A stretch of DNA of 45,506 nt, taken from the NCBI GenBank assembly GCA_036343175.1, contig JAZASR010000016.1, positions 1 through 45,506 on the forward strand, in the 5' to 3' direction. The stretch comes from JAEEJA01 sp036343175. GTDB lineage: Bacteria; Bacillota; Clostridia; Lachnospirales; Lachnospiraceae. Position numbers and translations under genes: made by a program. Under the pieces are notes generated by a model. The model saw nothing but the letters and a program-made list of their open reading frames with translations. It made no database searches and was not told the origin of the DNA. Positions 9,169 to 16,654 of the stretch are shown one piece after another (positions within the stretch are counted from its first letter, which is position 1; each line of letters begins with the position of its first letter).

Positions 9169-9435
9169 ATGCTAATAAAAGCATCTGCAGCATTGAGAAA
9201 TGATTATGCAGCGATATCTGCACTGGCTAAAGAAACAAAAGAACCTATCTATATTACTAAAAATGGTGAAGGGGACCTGGTACTGATGAGTATTGATGCC
9301 TTTGAGAAACGGGAGCAGATGTTAAAGTTAAGGGCAAAGGTACTTAAGGCAGAGCAGGAGCGAATAGATGGAGAGCCGACAATCAGCGTGTCAGAGGCGA
9401 GAAACCTGCTAAGGGAGAGAACCAATGAAGTATAA
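9169..9435 (+). CDS. Type II antitoxin, Phd/YefM family
   Basis: A short (88 aa) antitoxin predicted to bind and neutralise the toxin encoded next and to repress its own promoter. The N-terminal part MLIKASAALRNDYAAISALAK and the segment EPIYITKNGEGDLVLMSIDAF (about residues 25-46) match the Phd/YefM DNA-binding fold (the 'xxI.xNG...vLxs...y' signature). The C-terminal half is helical and charged (LRAKVLKAEQERIDGE) and would wrap the toxin. The ATG at 9169 has GGAG (9157-9160) eight bases upstream; ATGs at 9151 and 9163 are too close to or ahead of that site. It overlaps the toxin start by 11 bases, indicating translational coupling. Confidence 0.88.
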   Translation: MLIKASAALRNDYAAISALAKETKEPIYITKNGEGDLVLMSIDAFEKREQMLKLRAKVLKAEQERIDGEPTISVSEARNLLRERTNEV

Positions 9436-9730
9436 AGTTGAGATCCTGCCATCCGCATGGGAGGATCTGAAGGCAATAGAAGATTATTACATCTGCCAGT
9501 TTGACGTGCAGACAGCATTGAAAGTCAGTGACCATATTTTAGATACCATTGAGCGTTTAGAACAGTTCCCTGATTCCGGTTCATTTACCTCGGATGATTG
9601 GCTTAATGAACAGGGTTACCGCATGGTGATCTGCAAAAAGCACGTTGCAATTTACCGGATAATTCATGAAACAGTATATGTTTATCACATCGCGGATACG
9701 CTTACTCAGTACACAAAATTATTTCATTAG
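9425..9730 (+). CDS. RelE/ParE family toxin
   Basis: A 101-aa toxin of the RelE/ParE superfamily. Visible features are the N-terminal strand and helix MKYKVEILPSAWEDLKAIEDYY, the middle helix ILDTIERLEQFPDSG, and the C-terminal sheet YRMVICKKHVAIYRI followed by VYVYHIAD. The Arg before the MVICKKHVAIYR strand and the order of elements resemble ParE (gyrase poison) or RelE-type ribosome-dependent RNases; the sequence alone does not separate the two activities. The ATG at 9425 overlaps the antitoxin stop (ATGAAGTATAA). A strong terminator follows within 31 bases, so the pair is a closed bicistronic module. Confidence 0.88.
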   Translation: MKYKVEILPSAWEDLKAIEDYYICQFDVQTALKVSDHILDTIERLEQFPDSGSFTSDDWLNEQGYRMVICKKHVAIYRIIHETVYVYHIADTLTQYTKLFH

Positions 9731-9760
9731 CGGCAATAAGCTCACACAGGATAAGGCAAG

Positions 9761-9792
9761 ACCAGTCATCTGATAATGATGACTGGTTTTTT
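9761..9792 (+). terminator. Terminator of the toxin-antitoxin operon
   Basis: ACCAGTCATC (9761-9770) pairs perfectly with GATGACTGGT (9778-9787) across a 7-base loop and runs into a T-tract (9785-9792). Confidence 0.93.
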
Positions 9793-9885
9793 ATTCATGA
9801 TTTTTCGCTTTTTTTATATAATGGAAGCGTAAAACCCATCTGTTTTTAGGTGGTTTGAAGTTCATATGGCAAATTTATGCATTAT

Positions 9886-9980
9886 GTAAATTATGGTCAT
9901 ATAGCTCCCCGCCTTTTGAAAATTATGGTCATATAGCTCCCCGCATTTTGTAAATTATGAACTCATGGCTCCTGTACAAT
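9886..9980 (+). repeat. 32-bp tandem repeat
   Basis: Copies begin at about 9888, 9920 and 9952 with AAATTATGG. The first two share AAATTATGGTCATATAGCTC and CCCGCNTTTTG; the third is degenerate (AAATTATGAACTCATGGCTC). There are no spacers, so it is a tandem repeat and not a CRISPR. Confidence 0.85.
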
Positions 9981-10000
9981 AATATTATATAATAATACAG

Positions 10001-10123
10001 ACCTTAAAAGGCTTGTGATAACCTTTAAACGGCTTATGAGTGCCTTTATAAGGCTTATATTGCCTTTAATGGCTTATTGAGTGCGTTTAAAAGGTTTATG
10101 ATGGCCTTTAAAAGTTCTGTTTT
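10001..10123 (+). repeat. Degenerate ~21-bp palindromic tandem repeat before the nuclease gene
   Basis: About six units start at 10001, 10021, 10042, 10062, 10083 and 10104. Each contains a variant of CCTTTAAAAGGCTTATGAGTG; the CCTTTAAAGG core is itself palindromic. Period is 20-21 bp, i.e. about two helical turns. The array runs directly up to the ribosome binding site of the nuclease gene, so it occupies the place of a promoter or leader. Confidence 0.8.
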
Positions 10124-10139
10124 CAGGAGGTGCTTCTTT

Positions 10140-11258
10140 ATGAAGAGAAAATTTTTGAGAAGGATACTTGTATTTTTACTGGCTTTGAGCATGACCCTGG
10201 CAGGCAATACTGCATTTACGTCGGCTTCTCTTAACTCTACTTCTCATGTCTCAGCTCAGATGTCATTGAGGCATGCCGTGAATCCTTACAAAAGCCACAG
10301 ATTCAAGCTCACTAAAAATCTTCTTAAGTTTCATGGCAGGCCTTATCGGACCGTCCATGGCAATGAGCCTTACTTTACAAAGAAAGAGATCACAAAAAAA
10401 GATTATGAGTATTATGGAGGTCTCGATTCACTTGGCCGCTGCAGCTATGCCGCTGCCTGTATCGATACTCATGTCATGCCCACAGAGCCCAGAGGGGAGA
10501 TAGGTATGGTAAAGCCTACAGGCTGGCATACCATAAAGTATGATGTCATCCCCGACCGCTATCTCTACAACCGCTGTCATCTGATCGCCTATGAGCTTTC
10601 CGGTGAGAATGCAAATGAAGAGAATCTTATCACAGGAACCCGTTACTTAAATATCGAAGGCATGCTGCCATTTGAGAATAAGACAGCTGAGTATGTTAAG
10701 AATACCGGCAATCACGTTTTGTACCGCGTCACACCAGTATTTAAGGATAATGAGTTTGTAGCCCGGGGTGTCCTTATGGAAGGATATTCAGTTGAGGATA
10801 AAGGGGCAGGCCTATGCTTCTGCGTCTATTGTTACAATAACCAGCCGGGCATATATATCAACTATAAGGATGGTACAAGCCATGAGAAGGCGTCAGGAAA
10901 ATCCGGATCATCAGGTTCTGGCAGTGGCAGTAAAAATTCAAGCGGTTCAGGTGGTTCATCCGGATCCTCAGGCTCTGACAACAGAAACTCAAGCGGATCA
11001 GGCTCAGGTAGTTCGGGTTCGGGCAGTTCAGGCTCAGGCGGCGGATCTCACGCTTCTGGCGGCTCATCCGGAAATTGGGGCAGTCTTTATGTAAAGACCG
11101 GTACAACATATATCATTAATCTTGACTCTAAAAAGTTCCATTTACCTTCCTGCCGCTTTGCCGATGAGATCTCTAAAGGCAATAAAAAGGTCATCCGCAG
11201 TACGGCAAAGAAGCTAAAGAGTGCAGGCTTCTCGGCTTGCAAGGTGTGCATAGACTGA
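10140..11258 (+). CDS. Secreted DNA/RNA non-specific endonuclease (DNA-entry type) with C-terminal Cys domain
   Basis: A 372-aa secreted nuclease. Residues 1-30 (MKRKFLRRILVFLLALSMTLAG) form a signal peptide. The beta-beta-alpha metal nuclease domain spans about 55-250, with the family's DRGH-type motif present as NRCHLIAYELSG (residues 144-155; His147 the expected general base) and the metal-binding Asn region NLITGTRYLN just after. Such enzymes degrade extracellular DNA for nutrition, biofilm turnover or uptake. A Gly/Ser-rich linker of about 60 residues follows, then a small C-terminal domain (TYIINLDSKKFHLPSC ... ACKVC) with a Cys pattern suggesting metal binding; I recall this domain at the end of other Firmicute surface nucleases. 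AGGAGG (10125-10130) lies 9 bases before ATG 10140, which fixes the start; the in-frame ATG at 10077 would bury the signal peptide. A repeat array precedes it. Confidence 0.88.
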   Translation: MKRKFLRRILVFLLALSMTLAGNTAFTSASLNSTSHVSAQMSLRHAVNPYKSHRFKLTKNLLKFHGRPYRTVHGNEPYFTKKEITKKDYEYYGGLDSLGRCSYAAACIDTHVMPTEPRGEIGMVKPTGWHTIKYDVIPDRYLYNRCHLIAYELSGENANEENLITGTRYLNIEGMLPFENKTAEYVKNTGNHVLYRVTPVFKDNEFVARGVLMEGYSVEDKGAGLCFCVYCYNNQPGIYINYKDGTSHEKASGKSGSSGSGSGSKNSSGSGGSSGSSGSDNRNSSGSGSGSSGSGSSGSGGGSHASGGSSGNWGSLYVKTGTTYIINLDSKKFHLPSCRFADEISKGNKKVIRSTAKKLKSAGFSACKVCID

Positions 11259-11322
11259 ATGGACTTTTATTTAAGCGAGTCCGCAAAAGGAACCCTTTAA
11301 GCCGGCACCATCTGTAAACAGA

Positions 11323-11354
11323 CCTTGAAAATTAAGTGGCTTTACCTGTATAAT
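11323..11354 (+). promoter_or_regulatory. Possible promoter for the transporter gene
   Basis: TATAAT at 11349-11354 directly preceded by TG; upstream TGTAAA (11323-11328) is 20 bases away, too far for an ideal -35. If used, it gives a leader of about 180 nt before the transporter. No known riboswitch core was recognised in that leader. Confidence 0.3.
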
Positions 11355-11541
11355 AGCATAAGTTCGCGTGTATCCGGACTGCTTTACTCCCCGTATTTGG
11401 ACCTGCATTTTCATACATGTCCATCTTAAGGCTTGTTCTTCTTGATTTTATATTAGGATCGTAAACCCGCCTGCATTCAGGGGGTGGCAGCTCATATGCG
11501 GATCAATTAATGAAACGGAGGACTGTTATACAGTAGATCTC

Positions 11542-13017
11542 ATGTCAGAAAATAATAAAAAACGTGAAGGTTTTGCTACCCGCTTGGGCTTCATACTTGT
11601 ATCAGCAGGCTGTGCCATCGGCATCGGAAATGTCTGGAAATTTCCATATCTGACTGGAGAGTACGGCGGTGCCGCATTTATCCTGATTTACATCATATTC
11701 CTCATCATGCTGGGTATGCCGGTCATGACAGCAGAGTTTGCTATAGGCCGTTCAAGCCGTATAAGCGCTGCTTTAGCCTTTGATAAGCTTGAGCCTGCCG
11801 GTACCCGCTGGCATCACCTCAAGTGGATAAGCATCATCGGCTGCTATATGCTCATGATGTTCTATACAACAGTTGCAGGCTGGATGCTCTACTATTGCTT
11901 TAAGAGTCTTAAGGGTGACTTTAACGGCGCCGATACTGACTCCGTGGTCGCTCAGTTTTCTGACATGCTTGGCAATACTCCTGTTATGGCATTCTGGACT
12001 GTGCTTACCTGCATCATCGGCTTTGCTATATGCTATTTTGGTATAAAGAATGGTGTTGAGCGTGTATCAAAGGTCATGATGACGATGCTCATCATTCTCA
12101 TGTTCGTACTCGCTGTGCATTCTGTATTCCTTAAGGGTGCAGGGGCGGGCATCAGGTTCTATCTCGTTCCCGACTTTCACAATATGGCGCAGAAAGGTAT
12201 AGGAAACGTGCTTTACAACGCCCTTGCCCAGTCATTCTTCACTTTGTCGATCGGTATCGGCGCCATGCTTATATTCGGAAGCTACATCGATAAGGACAGA
12301 TCCCTCACAGGCGAGGTCATCAGCATCACATCTCTTGATACCCTTGTTGCCCTAATGGCCGGTTTTATCATCATCCCGGCCTGCTTCGCATATGGTATAC
12401 AGCCTGATGCCGGTCCAAGCCTGATATTCATTACTATTCCAAATATATTTGCAAAGATGCCGGCAGGCTTTATCTGGAATGCGCTTTTCTTTCTCTTTCT
12501 CTCATTTGCATCCATAACTACGGTCGTTGCGGTATTTGAGAACATCATTGCCTTCCACATGGACGCATTTTCCTGGTCACGTAAGAAGAGTGTCCTGGTA
12601 AGCGCCATTGCGATCATCATCTTAAGCCTCCCATGTGTATTCGGCTTTAACATCTGGAGTTCATTCGAGCCATTCGGCAAAGGCTCTACAGTCATGGATC
12701 TTCTTGACTTTATAGTATCCAATAACCTCCTTCCTATCGGAAGCCTGGTATTTATCCTTTTCTGTACTACTAAAAACGGCTGGGGCTGGGATAATTACGT
12801 AAATGAGGCTGATGCAGGCAAGGGCATAAAGATCAGCAGGAAGCTTAAGAACTATTATAAATTCGTGATCCCTGCCATTGTTATCGTGATCTACCTCAAG
12901 GGCTACTATGACAAGTTCAGTCCGATGGGAACTACTGCGCTCGCCATCTGGATGGCTGTTGCTTTGATCTTCCTGGCATTTATATTCTTCTGCGCTTTAT
13001 ACCGCAAAAAAAGATGA
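11542..13017 (+). CDS. Sodium-dependent transporter, neurotransmitter:sodium symporter (NSS) family
   Basis: A 491-aa membrane protein with about 12 hydrophobic segments that couples sodium influx to uptake of a small, probably amino-acid, substrate. The TM1 signature AGCAIGIGNVWKFPY (residues 22-36) is the unwound substrate/Na+ site of LeuT-fold NSS proteins, and QSFFTLSIGIGAMLIFGSY (near residue 230) matches the TM6-TM7 region. Bacterial relatives carry Trp, Tyr, Leu or Ala; the substrate here cannot be told. The start is ATG 11542, but the nearest strong Shine-Dalgarno (CGGAGGA, 11516-11522) is 19 bases away, unusually far; that site instead lies inside an 8-codon open frame (11510-11536). 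The neighbours give no clear pathway. Confidence 0.93.
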   Translation: MSENNKKREGFATRLGFILVSAGCAIGIGNVWKFPYLTGEYGGAAFILIYIIFLIMLGMPVMTAEFAIGRSSRISAALAFDKLEPAGTRWHHLKWISIIGCYMLMMFYTTVAGWMLYYCFKSLKGDFNGADTDSVVAQFSDMLGNTPVMAFWTVLTCIIGFAICYFGIKNGVERVSKVMMTMLIILMFVLAVHSVFLKGAGAGIRFYLVPDFHNMAQKGIGNVLYNALAQSFFTLSIGIGAMLIFGSYIDKDRSLTGEVISITSLDTLVALMAGFIIIPACFAYGIQPDAGPSLIFITIPNIFAKMPAGFIWNALFFLFLSFASITTVVAVFENIIAFHMDAFSWSRKKSVLVSAIAIIILSLPCVFGFNIWSSFEPFGKGSTVMDLLDFIVSNNLLPIGSLVFILFCTTKNGWGWDNYVNEADAGKGIKISRKLKNYYKFVIPAIVIVIYLKGYYDKFSPMGTTALAIWMAVALIFLAFIFFCALYRKKR

Positions 13018-13061
13018 TAAGGGCAGCAGTTTACAATTAAAAAGGGAAAGTAAGGAGAAGT

Positions 13062-14219
13062 ATGGATTTCCAGATCTCAATAGATGATCTCATTAAGAGA
13101 ACCACAGATAATGGCAGCAGGGACTTTTTAGTGGTAGATGTCCGCACGGCTGATGATTACAGGAAGGATACCTATCCCGGTGCTGTAAATATCCCTCTTG
13201 CTGAATTCAGGTCAAGGATAGGGGAAGTGCCTTCTGATAAGGATATATATCTTGTCTGCTATACAGGCGCAAGGAGCGATGAGATATGCCTTTATTACGA
13301 TCCCAAAGGGTATCATATGTACAGCTTAAAGGACGGGTATCACGCTTACCTTGAATATAAGCTTACAAAAATGATGGACATGGAAGACGCACGTGAGTCT
13401 GCTCAGGAAAAGTGTGAAAAGAGCATTATAAAGAAATTCAGGAAGCAGATCTGGTCACGATTTACAAAGGCTGTCCGTGAGTATGAGCTTATACAGGACA
13501 ATGACAGGATAGCAGTATGCATATCCGGCGGCAAGGATTCCATGCTTATGGCAAAGCTTTTCCAGGAGTTATACAAGCATGGAAAGCAGAACTTCGAAGT
13601 AAAGTACCTTGTCATGGATCCGGGCTACAATGAGATCAATTTCACGACAGTCATGAACAATGCAAAGCTCTTAGGCATCCCTGTCGAGGTCTTTAAGTCG
13701 ACTATATATGATTCAGTGGCAGATGTGGGCGAGAATCCATGTTACCTCTGTGCCAGGATGCGCCGCGGCCACCTCTATGCTCATGCGCGTGATCTTGGCT
13801 GCAATAAGATCGCCCTGGGCCATCACTTCGATGATGTTATAGAGACCATTCTTATGGGGATGCTCTACGGAGGACAGGTCCAGACCATGATGCCCAAGCT
13901 TCGCAGCGTGAATTTTCCGGGCATGGAGCTTATCCGCCCTCTTTACCTGATCCGCGAGGATGATATAAAACGCTGGCGCGATTACAATGACCTTTACTTC
14001 ATACAATGTGCCTGCCGCTTTACAGAATCATGCGCATCGTGCGGCGGTACCGGCAAGGGCTCAAAGCGTGCTTATGTAAAAGCCCTCATAAAGCAGCTCG
14101 AGGCTGACAATCCTTACGTTCCGGCTAATATATTCAAGAGCGTGCAGAATGTCAATTTAAAGACTATAATAGCTTATAAGGAGAACGGGGTCGTACACGA
14201 TTTCAGAGATAATTATTGA
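13062..14219 (+). CDS. Rhodanese-TtcA fusion, predicted tRNA thiolation enzyme
   Basis: A 385-aa two-domain protein. Residues 1-110 form a rhodanese domain with active-site loop CYTGARS (Cys66), which would carry a persulfide. Residues ~125-385 form a PP-loop ATPase of the TtcA family: SGGKDS at 155-160 binds ATP, CYLC at 227-230 followed by ARMRRG matches the TtcA Fe-S ligands, and the third ligand is probably Cys316 (QCACRF). TtcA makes 2-thiocytidine at tRNA position 32 using a [4Fe-4S] cluster and a sulfur donor. The fusion suggests an enzyme carrying its own sulfur relay. A second Cys group (CASCGGTG) follows near residue 323. Start is ATG 13062 with AAGGAG just upstream. The exact tRNA base is inferred from the family. 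Confidence 0.85.
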   Translation: MDFQISIDDLIKRTTDNGSRDFLVVDVRTADDYRKDTYPGAVNIPLAEFRSRIGEVPSDKDIYLVCYTGARSDEICLYYDPKGYHMYSLKDGYHAYLEYKLTKMMDMEDARESAQEKCEKSIIKKFRKQIWSRFTKAVREYELIQDNDRIAVCISGGKDSMLMAKLFQELYKHGKQNFEVKYLVMDPGYNEINFTTVMNNAKLLGIPVEVFKSTIYDSVADVGENPCYLCARMRRGHLYAHARDLGCNKIALGHHFDDVIETILMGMLYGGQVQTMMPKLRSVNFPGMELIRPLYLIREDDIKRWRDYNDLYFIQCACRFTESCASCGGTGKGSKRAYVKALIKQLEADNPYVPANIFKSVQNVNLKTIIAYKENGVVHDFRDNY

Positions 14220-14314
14220 AGCTTTGATATATTTGAATTTAAGCAGGACAAAAGTGCTGAAGAGACTATTGATCAGATACCCTGTATCTAAAATATAGCT
14301 ATATTTTTCTTATT

Positions 14315-14348
14315 TTGACAGATACGACCTGAATATGACTTATATTAT
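14315..14348 (+). promoter_or_regulatory. Possible promoter for the phosphohexomutase gene
   Basis: A consensus TTGACA (14315-14320) is followed by an AT-rich TATATTAT stretch (14341-14348). The best -10 is 20 bases away, longer than ideal, so the exact -10 is uncertain. Confidence 0.4.
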
Positions 14349-14369
14349 CTGATAAAGGAGAACACGGCA

Positions 14370-16433
14370 ATGGCAGATCATCAAATGAATTTAGATCAAA
14401 GGTTTGAATTGTGGAAGAAAAAAGCAGATGAGCTTGGCGACGAAGTCCTTATTAAGGGACTTTCAAATATGGAATATGATGAGATAGTAAAAAATGAGTG
14501 CTTCATTTCAGACATATCATTTGGAACAGCAGGACTGCGCGGTGTCAGAAGACCCGGTCCTGCATCCATGAATGCTTATACTGTTGGAAGAGCGGCAAGA
14601 GGTGTGGCTGCCTGCATACTTGCCCATACGAAGGAAACCCCGAATTCATCAGAAGAAATAAGTCAGGTTCAATCCGGGAATAAAGTTCATAATATATCCT
14701 CTGGTAAGCAGATTAAGAAAACGCCTTCAGTGGTGATTGCCTTCGACTGCCGCTATCATTCTAAGGATTTTGCCTTTATATCTGCCCGCATCTTTGCGGA
14801 AACAGGCATAAAGGTCTATATTTTTAAAGATATTACAGCGACTCCTGAGCTTTCATTCACTATCCGCGACTTGGGTGCATCGGGAGGCGTAAACCTTACT
14901 GCCAGTCACAACCCTAAGGAATACAATGGTTTCAAGGTATATTGGAATGACGGGGCTCAGATATCAGGAGCGGTATCTGACCAGATATCTGCAATGATTG
15001 AAAAGATGGATCTGTTTTCTTTCAATGATGATCAGGTATTAAGTCAAAGTGCTCCTGTTAAGGTCAGGGATGGTTCAGGCAATGAAGGTAACTCTGATGC
15101 TGCAGGCAATGAAGGTAACTCTGATGCTGCAGGCAATGAAGGTAACTCTGATGCTGCAGGTCATGTATGGTACCGATGCGGTTCTTCTCTTGATGAGAAT
15201 GATCCTGATATTAAGAAACTTATAGATAAAGGCTCTATAGTTCTTCTGTCCGGCGAGGCAGATAAGCGTTATACAGATTATGTACTTTCACAGTCCCTTA
15301 TAACGGACTTGGGTAAAAAGGCAGCAGAGGATCTGCCCCTTGTATATACGCCATTAAATGGCGCAGGTCTCCGCCCTATGAAGACTGTCATGGCATCTCT
15401 TGGTTTTAAGAACTTTAACGTGGTGGAAGAGCAGTCTGAGCCTGATCCCGAGTTTTCAACTGTAGGATATCCCAATCCTGAGGATCCTAAGGCCTTCGCA
15501 TATTCGGAGAAGCTCGCGGATAGGCTGGGCGCTGATATTATCGCAGCCACAGATCCTGATTCAGACCGCATGGCCATAGAGATCCGCGGAAAGGATGGCA
15601 GATTCATTCCACTCAACGGCAACCAGACCGGTGCATTGATGATCTGTTACAAGGCAAAGAGGCTGAAAGAGCTCGGACAGTTAAAAGACGATTCCTATAT
15701 GGTCAAGTCCATAGTCACAGGGGACCTGGGAAAAGCCATTTGTGACTCCTACGGTATAAAGACCTATGAGGCTCTTACGGGCTTCAAGAATATATGCGGC
15801 AGGATCCCAGAGCTCGACTCCAAAGGCATGCATTATTTCTTTGGCTACGAAGAGAGCATAGGATGCGCGCCCGAGAAAAAGGTCCGCGATAAGGACGGCG
15901 TCGCAGCAGCCATGCTTATATTCGAGATGGCAGCAGACTATGCGGCTGAAGGAAAGACTCTTTCAGATGCACTCGATGAGATCTATGAAAAGTACGGCTT
16001 TTACCGCGAAAACTTTGTATCTCTGATACTTAAAGGTGAAGAGGGCAAGGCAGAGATAAGTTCTATGATGGATAAGTTCAGGAGCAGAGAGTTTATTACT
16101 TCTCTTCAGATGGATACAGCAGCGGCTGACAGCAATAATGCAAGCCTTTCCCATGATATAGGTTCGTCCGGTCATAAGGGGGATCTTAAAGATCCTGTAC
16201 TTGTAAAGTATATAGATTATGCTGACGGTTATGGTGATATCCCTGCATCAAATGTTTTAAGATATTATTTCAGTGCCTCTGAGACAGCATCCTGCTGGTG
16301 TGCTGTGCGTCCTTCGGGAACTGAGCCGAAGCTTAAGTTCTATTTCTATGCAGTTTCAAATAAGGCCCCTGAGGAAGCAGAATATCTCATAAGATCCATG
16401 AAGAGGGCATTCGGCCAGGATAAACACATATGA
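14370..16433 (+). CDS. Phosphoglucomutase/phosphomannomutase family enzyme with repeat insertions
   Basis: A cytosolic alpha-D-phosphohexomutase (687 aa) interconverting hexose 1- and 6-phosphates for glycogen and cell-wall sugar nucleotides. All four functional loops are present: the phosphoserine loop TASHNP, the metal loop ATDPDSDR, the sugar loop GYEESIG and the phosphate loop RPSGTEPKLKF near the C terminus. ISFGTAGLRG at the N terminus is typical of the ~570-residue Firmicute enzymes; this one is about 100 residues longer. The extra length sits in low-complexity insertions: ~30 Ser/Lys-rich residues near position 90, GNEGNSDAA repeated three times near 236-265, and a Ser/Asp-rich stretch near 590. 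Start ATG 14370 has GGAG 9 bases upstream. The insertions lie between core elements, so activity is probably kept. Confidence 0.93.
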   Translation: MADHQMNLDQRFELWKKKADELGDEVLIKGLSNMEYDEIVKNECFISDISFGTAGLRGVRRPGPASMNAYTVGRAARGVAACILAHTKETPNSSEEISQVQSGNKVHNISSGKQIKKTPSVVIAFDCRYHSKDFAFISARIFAETGIKVYIFKDITATPELSFTIRDLGASGGVNLTASHNPKEYNGFKVYWNDGAQISGAVSDQISAMIEKMDLFSFNDDQVLSQSAPVKVRDGSGNEGNSDAAGNEGNSDAAGNEGNSDAAGHVWYRCGSSLDENDPDIKKLIDKGSIVLLSGEADKRYTDYVLSQSLITDLGKKAAEDLPLVYTPLNGAGLRPMKTVMASLGFKNFNVVEEQSEPDPEFSTVGYPNPEDPKAFAYSEKLADRLGADIIAATDPDSDRMAIEIRGKDGRFIPLNGNQTGALMICYKAKRLKELGQLKDDSYMVKSIVTGDLGKAICDSYGIKTYEALTGFKNICGRIPELDSKGMHYFFGYEESIGCAPEKKVRDKDGVAAAMLIFEMAADYAAEGKTLSDALDEIYEKYGFYRENFVSLILKGEEGKAEISSMMDKFRSREFITSLQMDTAAADSNNASLSHDIGSSGHKGDLKDPVLVKYIDYADGYGDIPASNVLRYYFSASETASCWCAVRPSGTEPKLKFYFYAVSNKAPEEAEYLIRSMKRAFGQDKHI
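15076..15161 (+). repeat. 27-bp x3 in-frame tandem repeat in the phosphohexomutase gene
   Basis: Three identical 27-bp units start at 15076, 15103 and 15130 and encode GNEGNSDAA three times. It is a coding minisatellite that could change copy number without a frameshift. Confidence 0.95.
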
Positions 16434-16466
16434 TCTCTTCACGCAGATCATAAGGTCAGATACCGT

Positions 16467-16641
16467 CATGACCTCAGAAAATGCCGGCCCTTATGGAGAC
16501 TGGCAGGTCAAAAGCAGGTCAAATGCATGACCTCAGAAAATGCCGGCCCTTATGGAGACTGGCAGGTCAAAGCAGGTCAAATGCATGACCTCAGAAAATG
16601 CTCATCTCTTATGGAGACTGGCAGGTCAAAGCAGGTTAAAA
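16467..16641 (+). repeat. 58-59-bp tandem triplication with inverted arms
   Basis: Three copies start at 16467, 16526 and 16584. Each has TGACCTCAGAAAATGC near the left and GACTGGCAGGTCA near the right, so TGACCT and AGGTCA form inverted arms. Inside the first two, GCCGG can pair with CTGGC. The third copy differs in the centre (CTCATCTC for CCGGCCC). The array fills most of the spacer between the mutase and trpF. Confidence 0.9.
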
Positions 16642-16654
16642 TAGGAAGGATAAA

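Noticed and set aside
11360..11541. Riboswitch ahead of the NSS transporter
   Set aside because: The GC-rich CCCGCC...GGGGGTGG piece can pair, but no conserved core of a known class was recognised.
12282..12722. 146-codon open frame on the minus strand opposite the NSS transporter
   Set aside because: Reverse complement of hydrophobic codons; no ribosome binding site or family resemblance.
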